From NCBI GenBank assembly GCA_017561935.1, contig JAFZBE010000053.1, positions 1 through 57,053 of the forward strand: a stretch of DNA of 57,053 bases. Reading direction: 5' to 3'. This stretch comes from Bacteroidales bacterium. Its GTDB lineage: Bacteria; Bacteroidota; Bacteroidia; Bacteroidales; UBA3663. Every line of letters begins with the position of its first letter. The stretch's first letter is position 1. Below are positions 1-7,302 of this stretch, one piece after another. Under the pieces are notes generated by a model, which was not told the origin of the DNA, searched no databases, and saw nothing but the letters and a program-made list of their open reading frames with translations. The translations under genes were made by a program, and so were the position numbers.

Positions 1-118
1 CGGAAGCATTATGTCGGCCGTCACAGTGCTCCATCAAATCGCGGAAGCATTATGTCGGCCGTCACAGTGCTCCATCAAATCGCGGAAGCATTATGTCGGC
101 CGTCACAGTGCTCCATCA
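1..118. repeat. 41-bp direct tandem repeat, about 2.9 copies
   Basis: Units begin at 1, 42 and 83, and the visible copies are identical. The third stops at about 118, where unrelated AT-rich sequence begins. The array is cut by the window edge, so the true copy number is unknown. Each unit holds a CGGCCG palindrome and a GTCACAGTGC near-palindrome. There are no unique spacers, so it is not a CRISPR array. No open frame or promoter is visible in it. Confidence 0.95.
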
Positions 119-167
119 TTTTAGATTAGAGTTTCTAACATTTCAGAATCTATTTTAAGCTTTTAAT

Positions 168-216
168 ACTAATCAGTACAAACATTATACAAGCAGACTA
201 AACTGAAAAATGCGCG
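168..216 (+). repeat. Leader-like repeat, copy related to 1320-1368
   Basis: This stretch closely resembles the 5' leader of the lipoprotein unit at 1320-1368. The core ATCAGTACnAACATTATAC is shared apart from one base, and the match continues through CAGAC and GCGCG. It has no gene directly downstream on the plus strand, so it looks like a remnant of a duplicated leader. The rest of 119-265 shows nothing I can name. Confidence 0.6.
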
Positions 217-265
217 GAATCGTGTCTAAGTTTTATCTTGGTAATTCCTGCGCTTTCGATTTGTG

Positions 266-1024
266 CTAAATGAGCCTGTTGTTCGTGGCAAAAGAAAGTG
301 CCTCGGTGATGTTCTTGGCTCCAATTTTTTCAAAGAGACGACGCTTGTAGAACTTCACAGTATCAACCGACTTAAAGATGCGACCGGCTATCTCCTCCAT
401 CTTCAGTCCTTGGGCCGAGAGTAAAAGTATGGCCTTTTCCTCTTCACTCAGTGTCGGATGCTCGTCCTGATACCATTTGTGCTCACCCAAAGAATAGTGC
501 CAGAAAATTTTGGCATTGTTTTTCCTCACCACTATTTGCCCTGGCTTGTCCTGCGCTGAATAAGAGACGACACAAACTGCCAACCAGACCCTGCCATCCT
601 TGGCGAGCATGAGTGGAGTCAGCTTGTGGTTGATGAGGAACTTGCGTTTGTCGGCCATCAGATGAAAATCGTATGAGATACTTACGCCTAAGCGTTCCTC
701 TTTCGGTATCTCGTTGAAGAACTTGAACCCAGCAGTATTGATTTCCTTCAACATTTCGAGTTCTTCTGCTGGAACATGTTGCAAATAGAATTCATACCCG
801 GCCTCCTGCACTTCCTGTCGGGTATGGCCACACAGGAAAAACGGATTGTCTGAAACATAGAGAAATCCCTGCTTGAGATAGTCGATGATATATACACTCT
901 GATAGATTGTTTGGGACAGCGCCTCTACCGTCCGTATCAACAGGTTCACTGAGCCATAGTCCAGACCGTCCGTATCAGTGACTGCATTCTCAGGTATGAA
1001 AAAGTGGGAAACATTAACCTCCAT
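266..1024 (-). CDS. PAS-like / LuxR-type (GerE) HTH transcriptional regulator
   Basis: This is a cytoplasmic DNA-binding regulator. Residues about 40-180 look like a PAS sensor fold. The last 60 or so residues form a LuxR/GerE helix-turn-helix, with LSEEEKAILLL at its start and KSVDTVKFYKRRLFEKIGAK as the recognition region. No phosphoreceiver domain is visible, so it probably senses a ligand or partner through the PAS part. The frame is open to 1126, but a -7 box (TATCTTTG) and a -33 box lie inside that extension. I therefore place the start at the ATG at 1024 (MEVNVSHFF), giving 252 residues. It sits next to, and is transcribed away from, the first of two identical-looking promoter modules, so it is an obvious candidate to control both. 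That regulatory link is inference. Confidence 0.85.
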   Translation of the reverse strand: MEVNVSHFFIPENAVTDTDGLDYGSVNLLIRTVEALSQTIYQSVYIIDYLKQGFLYVSDNPFFLCGHTRQEVQEAGYEFYLQHVPAEELEMLKEINTAGFKFFNEIPKEERLGVSISYDFHLMADKRKFLINHKLTPLMLAKDGRVWLAVCVVSYSAQDKPGQIVVRKNNAKIFWHYSLGEHKWYQDEHPTLSEEEKAILLLSAQGLKMEEIAGRIFKSVDTVKFYKRRLFEKIGAKNITEALSFATNNRLI

Positions 1025-1061
1025 AAAATTTGAATAGAAAAGGGTTAGAAAAATATCAGCA

Positions 1062-1092
1062 CAAAGATATGGTTTTTCTCTGATTTTGGCAA
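1062..1092 (-). promoter_or_regulatory. Promoter of the LuxR-type regulator
   Basis: On the minus strand a -7 box TATCTTTG (1062-1069) follows TTGC (1089-1092) after 19 bases, fitting the Bacteroidetes pattern. The expected transcript would start near 1055 and leave a leader of about 30 nt before the ATG at 1024. This supports the shorter reading frame. Confidence 0.6.
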
Positions 1093-1191
1093 TTTTTTCC
1101 TGCATTATTGCAGCATTTATGCACATATCGTATCTCTTTGCTATTCAAACTTATCAATCAAATGGCAATTTGCCTTGCTTTTCATCGAAAT

Positions 1192-1278
1192 CACTACACT
1201 TTTGGGTAAATCTACCACCTTGGTCGGAAAATTACCCAAAAGTGTAGTGCTGTTTTTTTGCAATTCCCCTTATCTTTG
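1192..1278 (+). promoter_or_regulatory. Inverted-repeat operator with -7 box, copy 1
   Basis: A perfect 18-bp inverted repeat has arms at 1192-1209 and 1232-1249 (CACTACACTTTTGGGTAA and its complement) with a 22-nt spacer. A -7 box TATCTTTG follows at 1271-1278, and no TTTG is present at the usual -33 distance. The right arm covers that place, which suggests an activator-dependent promoter. A diverged copy lies at 4367-4453. The gene starts at 1414, leaving a leader of about 130 nt. Confidence 0.7.
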
Positions 1279-1319
1279 CGGCGGAAAGGAATCATCTCAA
1301 TCATTTCCAGTATAAAAAA

Positions 1320-1368
1320 CTGATCAGTACGAACATTATACAAACAGACCAGACTGTCAAAAGGCGCG
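1320..1368 (+). repeat. Leader segment repeated at 168-216
   Basis: This part of the untranslated leader of the lipoprotein unit has a close copy at 168-216. Just upstream, 1296-1315 (ATCATTTCCAGTATA) also resembles the leader of the second unit at about 4473-4492 (GCATTTCCTGTATATA). The leaders, and not only the promoters, therefore appear to share ancestry. Confidence 0.55.
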
Positions 1369-1413
1369 AAATCGAAAAGCGAGATGAGTAGATTAACTTA
1401 AATTATTTCGACA

Positions 1414-2280
1414 ATGAAAAAATCTTTATGTTTGTGTGTTTTATGCTTATTAAGCATAGTGGTTCTGTTCCTTTCATGTAGTTCTGATGAAACTTCAAAT
1501 GAGGAATCAACCTTTTCGAAAATTATGCAGACCGAACAATTATTGATTTCTATGAGGGAATACAACGATAGTCTTGCATTCAATTCAGGCATTACTCGCT
1601 CTGGTGCAGAAACGCATGAAATAGTAGAAGCTGATTTAATAGGCGGTTTTGCAGCGGGTATGCTAACAGGCTTTTTCCCTCCAGCCGTTGCAATTGGAGC
1701 CATTGCAGGTTCGGCTATAAGGTGGATTGAAGGCAATCAGATATTTGTTAATCAAGGAAATATGCAATTAATAGAAGCAGAATGTGCATATATGCTGGTC
1801 CTTCAGGAAAACCCCCAACTTGATATTGATTATAACGATGTAGAAGATCTGGATTCCATAACTGCCACGATTGGAAGAATACATAATCTAGCATTAAGTA
1901 AAATTCGCTATGCAAGAACTCATGGTATTCATTTCAATACTACGCAAATACAATCACAAATATCTCCCGATATACTAACAGTTATCCATTCCAATTCATT
2001 TACAGCATTATTTGACACCATTAATACAACCATTTCCAATGGCGAAAGTTTGGATTATCTTTTGACCGACTCCATTCCAGATCAAATAATGAATCTTTAT
2101 AATCAGGCTATCTCATACGCAAGCAGCCCAGAAGATATAGATAATTATGCGAATGATTATATGTATATGATTGAATCTTCTGGCGCTGAATTTTCAGATG
2201 AAGAACTATCTTCAATAGCTGCAGGCATGACCATTTCTTCCTATAGCTATAGGCTTTGGTCTGAAGAATTTGATGAATGA
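1414..2280 (+). CDS. Lipoprotein with glycine-zipper hydrophobic segment, unknown function
   Basis: I do not recognise a family. Residues 1-22 are a lipoprotein signal ending in the lipobox LFLSC, followed by Ser, Ser and Asp. Residues about 70-107 form one long hydrophobic, glycine- and alanine-rich stretch (IGGFAAGMLTGFFPP, then AIGAIAGSAIRW) with GxxxG-like spacing, as seen in membrane-inserting peptides. The rest is polar and probably helical. The stop overlaps the start of the next gene (ATGA at 2277-2280), so it should be translationally coupled to the permease. Possible roles are a secreted membrane-active factor, an immunity or accessory lipoprotein of the transporter, or a sensor. 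None can be chosen from sequence alone. Confidence 0.8.
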   Translation: MKKSLCLCVLCLLSIVVLFLSCSSDETSNEESTFSKIMQTEQLLISMREYNDSLAFNSGITRSGAETHEIVEADLIGGFAAGMLTGFFPPAVAIGAIAGSAIRWIEGNQIFVNQGNMQLIEAECAYMLVLQENPQLDIDYNDVEDLDSITATIGRIHNLALSKIRYARTHGIHFNTTQIQSQISPDILTVIHSNSFTALFDTINTTISNGESLDYLLTDSIPDQIMNLYNQAISYASSPEDIDNYANDYMYMIESSGAEFSDEELSSIAAGMTISSYSYRLWSEEFDE

Positions 2281-3539
2281 AGACAAATGCAATGCATATC
2301 TTGATAAAGCTGCACTTGCAACTGCTGTCACGCAGCATCGGCAAGGACGGATGGTTGCGACTCGCGTCGTTCCTGTCGATGCTGTGGTTCATGCAAGGAT
2401 GCGTCATCTATTATGTAAAGCTGGATCAGATTCCTCTCGAAACGATGGATGCACTTGCAGAACATCCAGCCATAGCCATTGCCGCCATCTGTGTCTCAGC
2501 CTTCATCATGGATATCTTGTTCAAACTGTTCTTCAAGCATGATGCCACAGTGATGGATGCCTTTGTAAAGACTCGTCCCTTCCGCAGAGATACTTGGGAA
2601 AGATTCCTGCTAATCTCTCAGTTTTGGCACCCTTTCAATTTGTTGCTCCCCACATTGTGTGCTGTTGGATGCTTCATGCTGTTCCCTATAGGATGGGGGA
2701 TGCTGCTTCTTCTATCGCTATATGCGATTTCAGTTGTTGACGGAGCCCTCATCATGTCGGTCAAGCGTGGAGGCAGATATGAAGAGACGAAAGTAAAGGC
2801 TCATACATGGTTGCAAAATTGGATAAATGCTGCTATTCAGGGTGCAAGAGTACAAAATAAGTACGTGACGAGCATTCAGTACATCAGCCTATTGCGTGTG
2901 CCGAGACTGTTGGTCGAAGCAAATTTTGCCTGGATAGCCATGTTCCTAGTCGTGTGGCTTCAGTCGCATGACGGAGTATTCATTTGGGAGCACAATCTTT
3001 GCATTTTGGGGCTGTTCGTTTGTCATAGCATTTTTATCGGTAGATACGGACTTTGTATTGAATCCTCGTTCTTCGATGGAATATGGACCAAACCATTGTT
3101 ACTAAACCGTCTCCTTTCGGACAAATATAAGACGTTTGGCATCATCACTCTCCCACTCGTCATACCTTGTATACTGATCATACCGAATGGATGGGTGAGT
3201 TGGAGTCGATTCCTCGCCTTTGCTATCTATGGTTCTGGTTTTGGCAATATGGTGATGCTAACTGGTGCTTATAACCGATTGCATTTCAATCTTTTTACTA
3301 AGGCTTTCTATGGGCTCTACAATAACCGTGACAGCTATTATCATGGTTATGAATATGTGATTGCTTTGGTAGTATTCACAATAGCGATAGGGCTCACATT
3401 TCTTCCTAAGCCATGGATGTGCGATGTTTCTCTAATAATCATTGGAGCCGCTTCATTCCTCTTGCATCAGTATTATTTTAAGTGGGTTGAAAGACTATTC
3501 TTTCGAAACAGATACAAACATATCAATAATTATCGGTAA
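2277..3539 (+). CDS. DUF5687-like ABC transporter permease subunit
   Basis: This 420-residue polytopic inner-membrane protein has roughly ten hydrophobic segments separated by short polar loops. Length, layout and position directly before an ABC ATPase match the Bacteroidetes DUF5687 family, thought to act as the membrane part of ABC exporters. It overlaps the lipoprotein stop by 4 nt and is followed after 27 nt by the ATPase. The three genes therefore form one unit, probably exporting a substrate or extracting a lipoprotein. The substrate is unknown. The family call rests on overall character, not on a unique motif. Confidence 0.75.
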   Translation: MKTNAMHILIKLHLQLLSRSIGKDGWLRLASFLSMLWFMQGCVIYYVKLDQIPLETMDALAEHPAIAIAAICVSAFIMDILFKLFFKHDATVMDAFVKTRPFRRDTWERFLLISQFWHPFNLLLPTLCAVGCFMLFPIGWGMLLLLSLYAISVVDGALIMSVKRGGRYEETKVKAHTWLQNWINAAIQGARVQNKYVTSIQYISLLRVPRLLVEANFAWIAMFLVVWLQSHDGVFIWEHNLCILGLFVCHSIFIGRYGLCIESSFFDGIWTKPLLLNRLLSDKYKTFGIITLPLVIPCILIIPNGWVSWSRFLAFAIYGSGFGNMVMLTGAYNRLHFNLFTKAFYGLYNNRDSYYHGYEYVIALVVFTIAIGLTFLPKPWMCDVSLIIIGAASFLLHQYYFKWVERLFFRNRYKHINNYR

Positions 3540-3566
3540 CTCCATATTATTTGTCTTTATTTTCTC

Positions 3567-4271
3567 ATGTCAATTGTTATTTCTCATTTGCAGAAGCAAT
3601 ACGATGACAACTTCATTCTTGACATTCCATCACTCATTATCGAAGATGGAGAGCTTGTTGGACTGGTCGGCAACAATGGTGCGGGTAAAACCACACTCCT
3701 TAGACTTATGCTTGACCTTATTGAAACCAACCATGGCCAAGTAGTAAACAACGGGTCTATTGTTAGTGTTAGTGAAAAATGGAAGTGGTGGACGGGCTCA
3801 TTCCTCGACCGCTCCTTCCTGATAGATTTCTACACACCAGAAGAGTATTTCGGGTTTATAGCCGAAGTGTATAACATCGCTCAGGATGAATTGAATAATA
3901 GATTGGCACACTTCATGCCACTGATGAATGATGAAATCCTCGACAGAGGGAAAATAATACATGACTTCTCGATGGGGAACAGGCAGAAAATCGGCATCAT
4001 CGGAGCAATGCTTGTCAATCCCAAAATCCTAGTACTTGATGAACCCTTTAACTTTCTGGACCCATCCTCCCAACACATCGTCGCCCATCTTCTCCAAGAG
4101 ATACGCAGGGAGATTGGAACCACTATTATCCTATCGAGCCACAATCTCAGTTTCGTAAATGATATCTGTACGCGAATCATCTTGCTTGATAAGGGGCATA
4201 TCCTCATGGATCATTTTCACAGAGAAGGAGATAAAGATGTCGAGCTTGAAAGATATTTTTTAGAATCTTAA
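3567..4271 (+). CDS. ABC transporter ATP-binding protein
   Basis: This 234-residue nucleotide-binding subunit energises the neighbouring permease. Walker A is GLVGNNGAGKTTLL (about residues 31-44). The signature motif is degenerate (FSMGNRQKIGI, about 135). Walker B is ILVLDEPFNFLDP (about 155-167), and the switch histidine is in SSHNL. The lack of a canonical LSGGQ is common in DUF5687-linked ATPases of the ABC-2 exporter type. It is the last gene of the first unit. No clear terminator follows: 4272-4366 shows no gene. Confidence 0.92.
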   Translation: MSIVISHLQKQYDDNFILDIPSLIIEDGELVGLVGNNGAGKTTLLRLMLDLIETNHGQVVNNGSIVSVSEKWKWWTGSFLDRSFLIDFYTPEEYFGFIAEVYNIAQDELNNRLAHFMPLMNDEILDRGKIIHDFSMGNRQKIGIIGAMLVNPKILVLDEPFNFLDPSSQHIVAHLLQEIRREIGTTIILSSHNLSFVNDICTRIILLDKGHILMDHFHREGDKDVELERYFLES

Positions 4272-4366
4272 ACCATCTTCAGTTTTCTAGTTTTCACATG
4301 CTACCCTTCTCCTTGATGGCGTTCAATCCTGTAATACCCTTACGGAGGTAGCATTTAGTCCTAAAT

Positions 4367-4453
4367 CACTACACATTTGGGTAATTCTACAGCCTTGGTC
4401 GAAAAATTACCAGAAAGCATAGTGGCGAATTTAAGAAATACCCCTTATCTTGG
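4367..4453 (+). promoter_or_regulatory. Inverted-repeat operator with -7 box, copy 2
   Basis: This is a diverged copy of 1192-1278. The left arm at 4367-4386 (CACTACACATTTGGGTAATT) and the right arm at 4405-4424 form an imperfect inverted repeat. The intervening CCTTGGTCG is shared with copy 1. CCCCTTATCTTGG follows at nearly the same distance, with -7-like TATCTTGG at 4446-4453. It drives the acyltransferase/E1 unit starting at 4533. Sequence between the right arm and the -7 box is not conserved, so selection appears to be on the arms and core promoter. Confidence 0.68.
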
Positions 4454-4532
4454 CGGCGTAATTTTATTATCTCGAGCATTTCCTGTATATACGATTTTGA
4501 TGTAATAAATTCGAAAAAAAGAAATCCTTTCA

Positions 4533-5138
4533 ATGTTAAATAATATTGAATCAAACTATACAATCACCAGATTGCAGGCATCAGAGCTGCATGAACTAAT
4601 TCATTTCGTTGTTGAGCAAAACTATTCTCATCATTCGTCAAAAACAAACAAAGGCGCCATTGAAGAAGAGACAATGAGTTTGATCGAAGAAGAGCAAATG
4701 ATTAGCAGCGACATTTCGCTGACTTACGTGGCACGGAGCCTATCGGGCCAGATAATTGGCTGCATCCGCACCTGCCGTTGGGATCGAAAAGTGACGTTGC
4801 CTATGCAGAAAATCTTCAACATTAACCCTGCTGAAATCATTGAATCATCTGATGACGTCCAGTTTTGGCATGTCGGACGCTTTGCAGTGGATTCCTATTG
4901 CGGCATATCACCAATTATTCTATTCAAGCAATTGATGCTTTTCGCAATCATCCCAATCGTTGAAGCGAGAGATGCCATCATGCTCGCCGAAGTGGATAAC
5001 CACCTGATGCATATCGTTAATCATCTGGGCATAATAACTCATCCGTTGGGCAATCCAATCGAATACTTAGGTTCGCTCACGACCCCGGTATATTCATGGG
5101 CAAGCGACCTGAATGACTATTACATAAAATATAAATAA
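4533..5138 (+). CDS. GNAT-fold acyltransferase resembling AHL / N-acyl amino acid synthases
   Basis: The 201 residues follow the order of features in LuxI- and FeeM-type enzymes. There is a helical N terminus, then GQIIGCIRTCRW (about 72-83, the strand with the conserved arginine), LPMQKIF (89-95), and WHVGRFAVD (112-120), which matches the wExxRFavd block of those families. A central strand and C-terminal helices complete a GNAT-like fold. Family members transfer an acyl chain from acyl-ACP or acyl-CoA to an amino-acid-type amine. Substrate and product here are unknown. It is followed 28 nt later by an E1-like enzyme and shares its promoter type with the transporter unit. An ordinary GNAT acetyltransferase is the main alternative. 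Confidence 0.6.
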   Translation: MLNNIESNYTITRLQASELHELIHFVVEQNYSHHSSKTNKGAIEEETMSLIEEEQMISSDISLTYVARSLSGQIIGCIRTCRWDRKVTLPMQKIFNINPAEIIESSDDVQFWHVGRFAVDSYCGISPIILFKQLMLFAIIPIVEARDAIMLAEVDNHLMHIVNHLGIITHPLGNPIEYLGSLTTPVYSWASDLNDYYIKYK

Positions 5139-5166
5139 ATACAAATGAATTAAACTATTCAAAATA

Positions 5167-5919
5167 ATGGAAGAGAGATATAGCAGAAATAGATTATACA
5201 TCTCACCTGCAGAACAAGAAGAGATTAAGGGGAAACGCATCCTATTAGGAGGCGCTGGCTTAGGGAGTGTGATAGCTGAATGTGCCCTCCGCTTCGGATT
5301 CGAGCGCATAACCATTGTCGATGGCGATGGGGTGGAAGAGAGCAATCTCAACCGCCAGAACTACTGCCATAACGATATTGGGAAATCTAAGGCCGAGACT
5401 TTGGCAAAACGCTTGCTGGCTATCAATCCTCATGCTGAAATCGAGTATCACAACGTGATGATTTCTTATGAGAACCTATCAGAACTTATAGAAGGTCATG
5501 ACATAGCCATCAATGCCTTAGACTTCAATAGTGATATTCCATTCGCATTCGACGAGGAATGCAAAAGGAGGGGAATACCCATCCTGCATCCCTATAATTT
5601 CGGTTGGGCAGGATTCCTCACAATCGTCAGCCCGCATGGTGACCCAATAACAACAATATCAGACAACCCATCTGGATTCGAACTGAAGATGGCGAATTAT
5701 GTCACCCGATATTGCGCATCCTGGCAGAATCCCAAGGATTGGCTTCAGGACATCATCGAACAATATGGAAAAGAAATCGGAATCATGCCACCTCCACAAC
5801 TGTCGGTCGGTTCATGGATTGCAGCGGGATATTGCGTGAATACAATGTTTCGACTTTCTACCTCAAAAGAAGTACGTTTCTTCCCTAAGTACTATCTGTC
5901 ATCATCCGTGGACGAATAA
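5167..5919 (+). CDS. ThiF/MoeB/E1-like adenylating enzyme
   Basis: This 250-residue Rossmann-type enzyme is expected to activate a carboxylate with ATP. The nucleotide-binding loop is GGAGLG (28-33). The conserved acidic and NLNRQ region is at about 52-64 (VDGDG, then NLNRQ), and lysines follow in GKSKAETLAKRL (72-83). The usual late D-x-D-N is replaced by NALDFNSD (about 116-123). No CxxC zinc pairs are present, unlike MoeB and ThiF proper, so it belongs to a shortened or divergent branch of the type seen in peptide-modifying clusters (MccB-like) or sulfur-carrier systems. No ThiS/MoaD-like protein is encoded nearby. It pairs with the acyltransferase in a two-gene unit. The adenylated substrate is not evident. 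Confidence 0.85.
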   Translation: MEERYSRNRLYISPAEQEEIKGKRILLGGAGLGSVIAECALRFGFERITIVDGDGVEESNLNRQNYCHNDIGKSKAETLAKRLLAINPHAEIEYHNVMISYENLSELIEGHDIAINALDFNSDIPFAFDEECKRRGIPILHPYNFGWAGFLTIVSPHGDPITTISDNPSGFELKMANYVTRYCASWQNPKDWLQDIIEQYGKEIGIMPPPQLSVGSWIAAGYCVNTMFRLSTSKEVRFFPKYYLSSSVDE

Positions 5920-6008
5920 TAGATGGTTTTCAGCAGGAAAAGGTAACATATGCTGAGCGTACAAAAAGAACCCCACTTACAAAAGTAAATGGAGTCCATC
6001 AAAAAAAG

Positions 6009-6090
6009 TACGGGTAGTGGGACTCGAACCCACACGCCTCGCGACACCAGATCCTAAGTCTGGCCTGTCTACCAATTTCAGCATACCCGC
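6009..6090 (-). tRNA. tRNA-Leu (anticodon TAG)
   Basis: On the minus strand the gene starts GCGGGTATG at 6090 and ends in TACCCGT plus the discriminator A at 6009, giving an acceptor stem with one G-T pair. The anticodon loop reads CTTAGGA, anticodon TAG. A long variable arm and the TTCGAGTCC T-loop are present, as expected for a class II leucine tRNA. The 3' CCA is not encoded. The 90 nt between it and the upstream gene show nothing else. Confidence 0.95.
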
Positions 6091-6153
6091 CTATCGAATT
6101 AGCGGGCGCAAAGATACGACAAAAAATCGGAACTTCCAAATAATTTCGAAAAA

Positions 6154-7302
6154 TTATTCACTTTTGGCCGTTTCTCGCGGTGCTCGTGTATTCAGCATGA
6201 TATATTGACGTGCCGCTTCGATGATGTTATCGCGGTGATTCTGGAATGTTGACACGCTATCCATATCGACTTTGAGCCCTGGAGATGGATCGATGCCCGA
6301 CTCGGTGCTATTTCCATCAGGATCGGTCATGGGGCAAGCCGAGAAGCGTATAGGCCAGCCATTGGGCAACACACTCTCGAAGGGCAAGCCCGAGCCACCA
6401 CCTGTACGATCGCCACATATCTTGATCATTTTTGGAAAAAGAATACCGAGCGAATCGGGTGTCATCGTGCCATCAAGTGCACGCATCAATTGCACGAAGT
6501 TATTGGCAGCACTAAAACAATGGCGATTGGTCAAAATCACTACAGGACGCACCGAAGCATCCCACATCATCCGATCGTCGGCAGGTTCGATATAGAGTGG
6601 TTCGGCTTTGGAGAAGTCGTTGTGACCTCGTCCAGTCTTATGACGAATGTAACCGCTCAATGTCTTCTCGGTCGCAAAACGCTCAGCCAAAGTGACGGCA
6701 TTGGTCAGCGAACCTCCTCCGTTGTTGCGAATGTCGAGAATCAGACCGTTAGCGTTGTGGATGAGGGCAAGGATATAATCGAGATTGGTGGCACCGATGG
6801 CACTATTGAACGAACTGTAGCGAACGTATGCCACCGAGTCGCGACGATACATCACATACTGCATACCAGCCGTGTACCAATAGTTCGTGCCAAGATAATA
6901 ATCATGCACAAGGTTGTCGTCGTAGTTGGTGGGATAATCCTCATACCATGACCAATAACGCGCAATATTGAAGGGTGCATAGACATTGATATGTCCATCG
7001 CGCAAAGTATCGATCATCTCATCGAGCACATTGAAGAGCTCGAACTGCGTCTTGATGGAATCGTCGAAAAGGGGTGCATACTTTCGATGGACACCCTCCC
7101 AATCGACACCTTTCTCGTCAAAGAAACAATAATGTTCATCGAGCGTCTGCCAAAACGCCTCGAAGTTGCCACGCAAGCTGTCATCCTGCTCCAGTTGGTC
7201 ATCGTCAAGACAAGCAGTGAAGAGACACCCTGCCGACAGGAGACAACAAAGAACCGTGAGTCGTGAGGCCTGAGCCTTGAACCTTGAACCATTAATATGC
7301 AT
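6154..7302 (-). CDS. S41 family peptidase, lipoprotein
   Basis: This 382-residue cell-envelope serine peptidase is of the tail-specific protease superfamily. A lipobox (LFTAC) lies at about residues 27-31. The S41 fold shows in GLILDIRNNGGGS and in NRHCFSAANNFVQLM, where the serine is the likely nucleophile. There is no PDZ domain, which places it among the short Bacteroidetes S41 lipoproteins. The N-terminal codons before the signal come from a minisatellite of the GGTTCAA type at 7271-7291, so the exact start is uncertain. No other start codon is available before the lipobox. It overlaps the preceding DUF3316 gene by 11 nt and ends the minus-strand parC operon. Confidence 0.85.
   Translation of the reverse strand: MHINGSRFKAQASRLTVLCCLLSAGCLFTACLDDDQLEQDDSLRGNFEAFWQTLDEHYCFFDEKGVDWEGVHRKYAPLFDDSIKTQFELFNVLDEMIDTLRDGHINVYAPFNIARYWSWYEDYPTNYDDNLVHDYYLGTNYWYTAGMQYVMYRRDSVAYVRYSSFNSAIGATNLDYILALIHNANGLILDIRNNGGGSLTNAVTLAERFATEKTLSGYIRHKTGRGHNDFSKAEPLYIEPADDRMMWDASVRPVVILTNRHCFSAANNFVQLMRALDGTMTPDSLGILFPKMIKICGDRTGGGSGLPFESVLPNGWPIRFSACPMTDPDGNSTESGIDPSPGLKVDMDSVSTFQNHRDNIIEAARQYIMLNTRAPRETAKSE
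7271..7291. repeat. Minisatellite (TTGAACC type) at a gene start
   Basis: Two to three degenerate copies of CCTTGAA lie just inside the 5' end of the S41 peptidase gene. They encode the residues between the start codon and the hydrophobic part of its signal. They resemble the repeats seen elsewhere in the window (7833, 18577, 31768, 33396). Confidence 0.55.

Noticed and set aside
1..118. Possible CRISPR array
   Set aside because: The 41-bp units follow each other directly with no unique spacers, and no cas genes are present.
4272..4532. Short precursor peptide for the ThiF-like enzyme (MccA-like)
   Set aside because: I looked for a small open frame behind the promoter copy and found only a start followed at once by a stop. 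A precursor elsewhere is not excluded.
6154..7302. S41 lipoprotein as a tricorn-type or PDZ-bearing Ctp
   Set aside because: No PDZ domain is visible and the length is too short; it fits the small Bacteroidetes S41 lipoproteins better.
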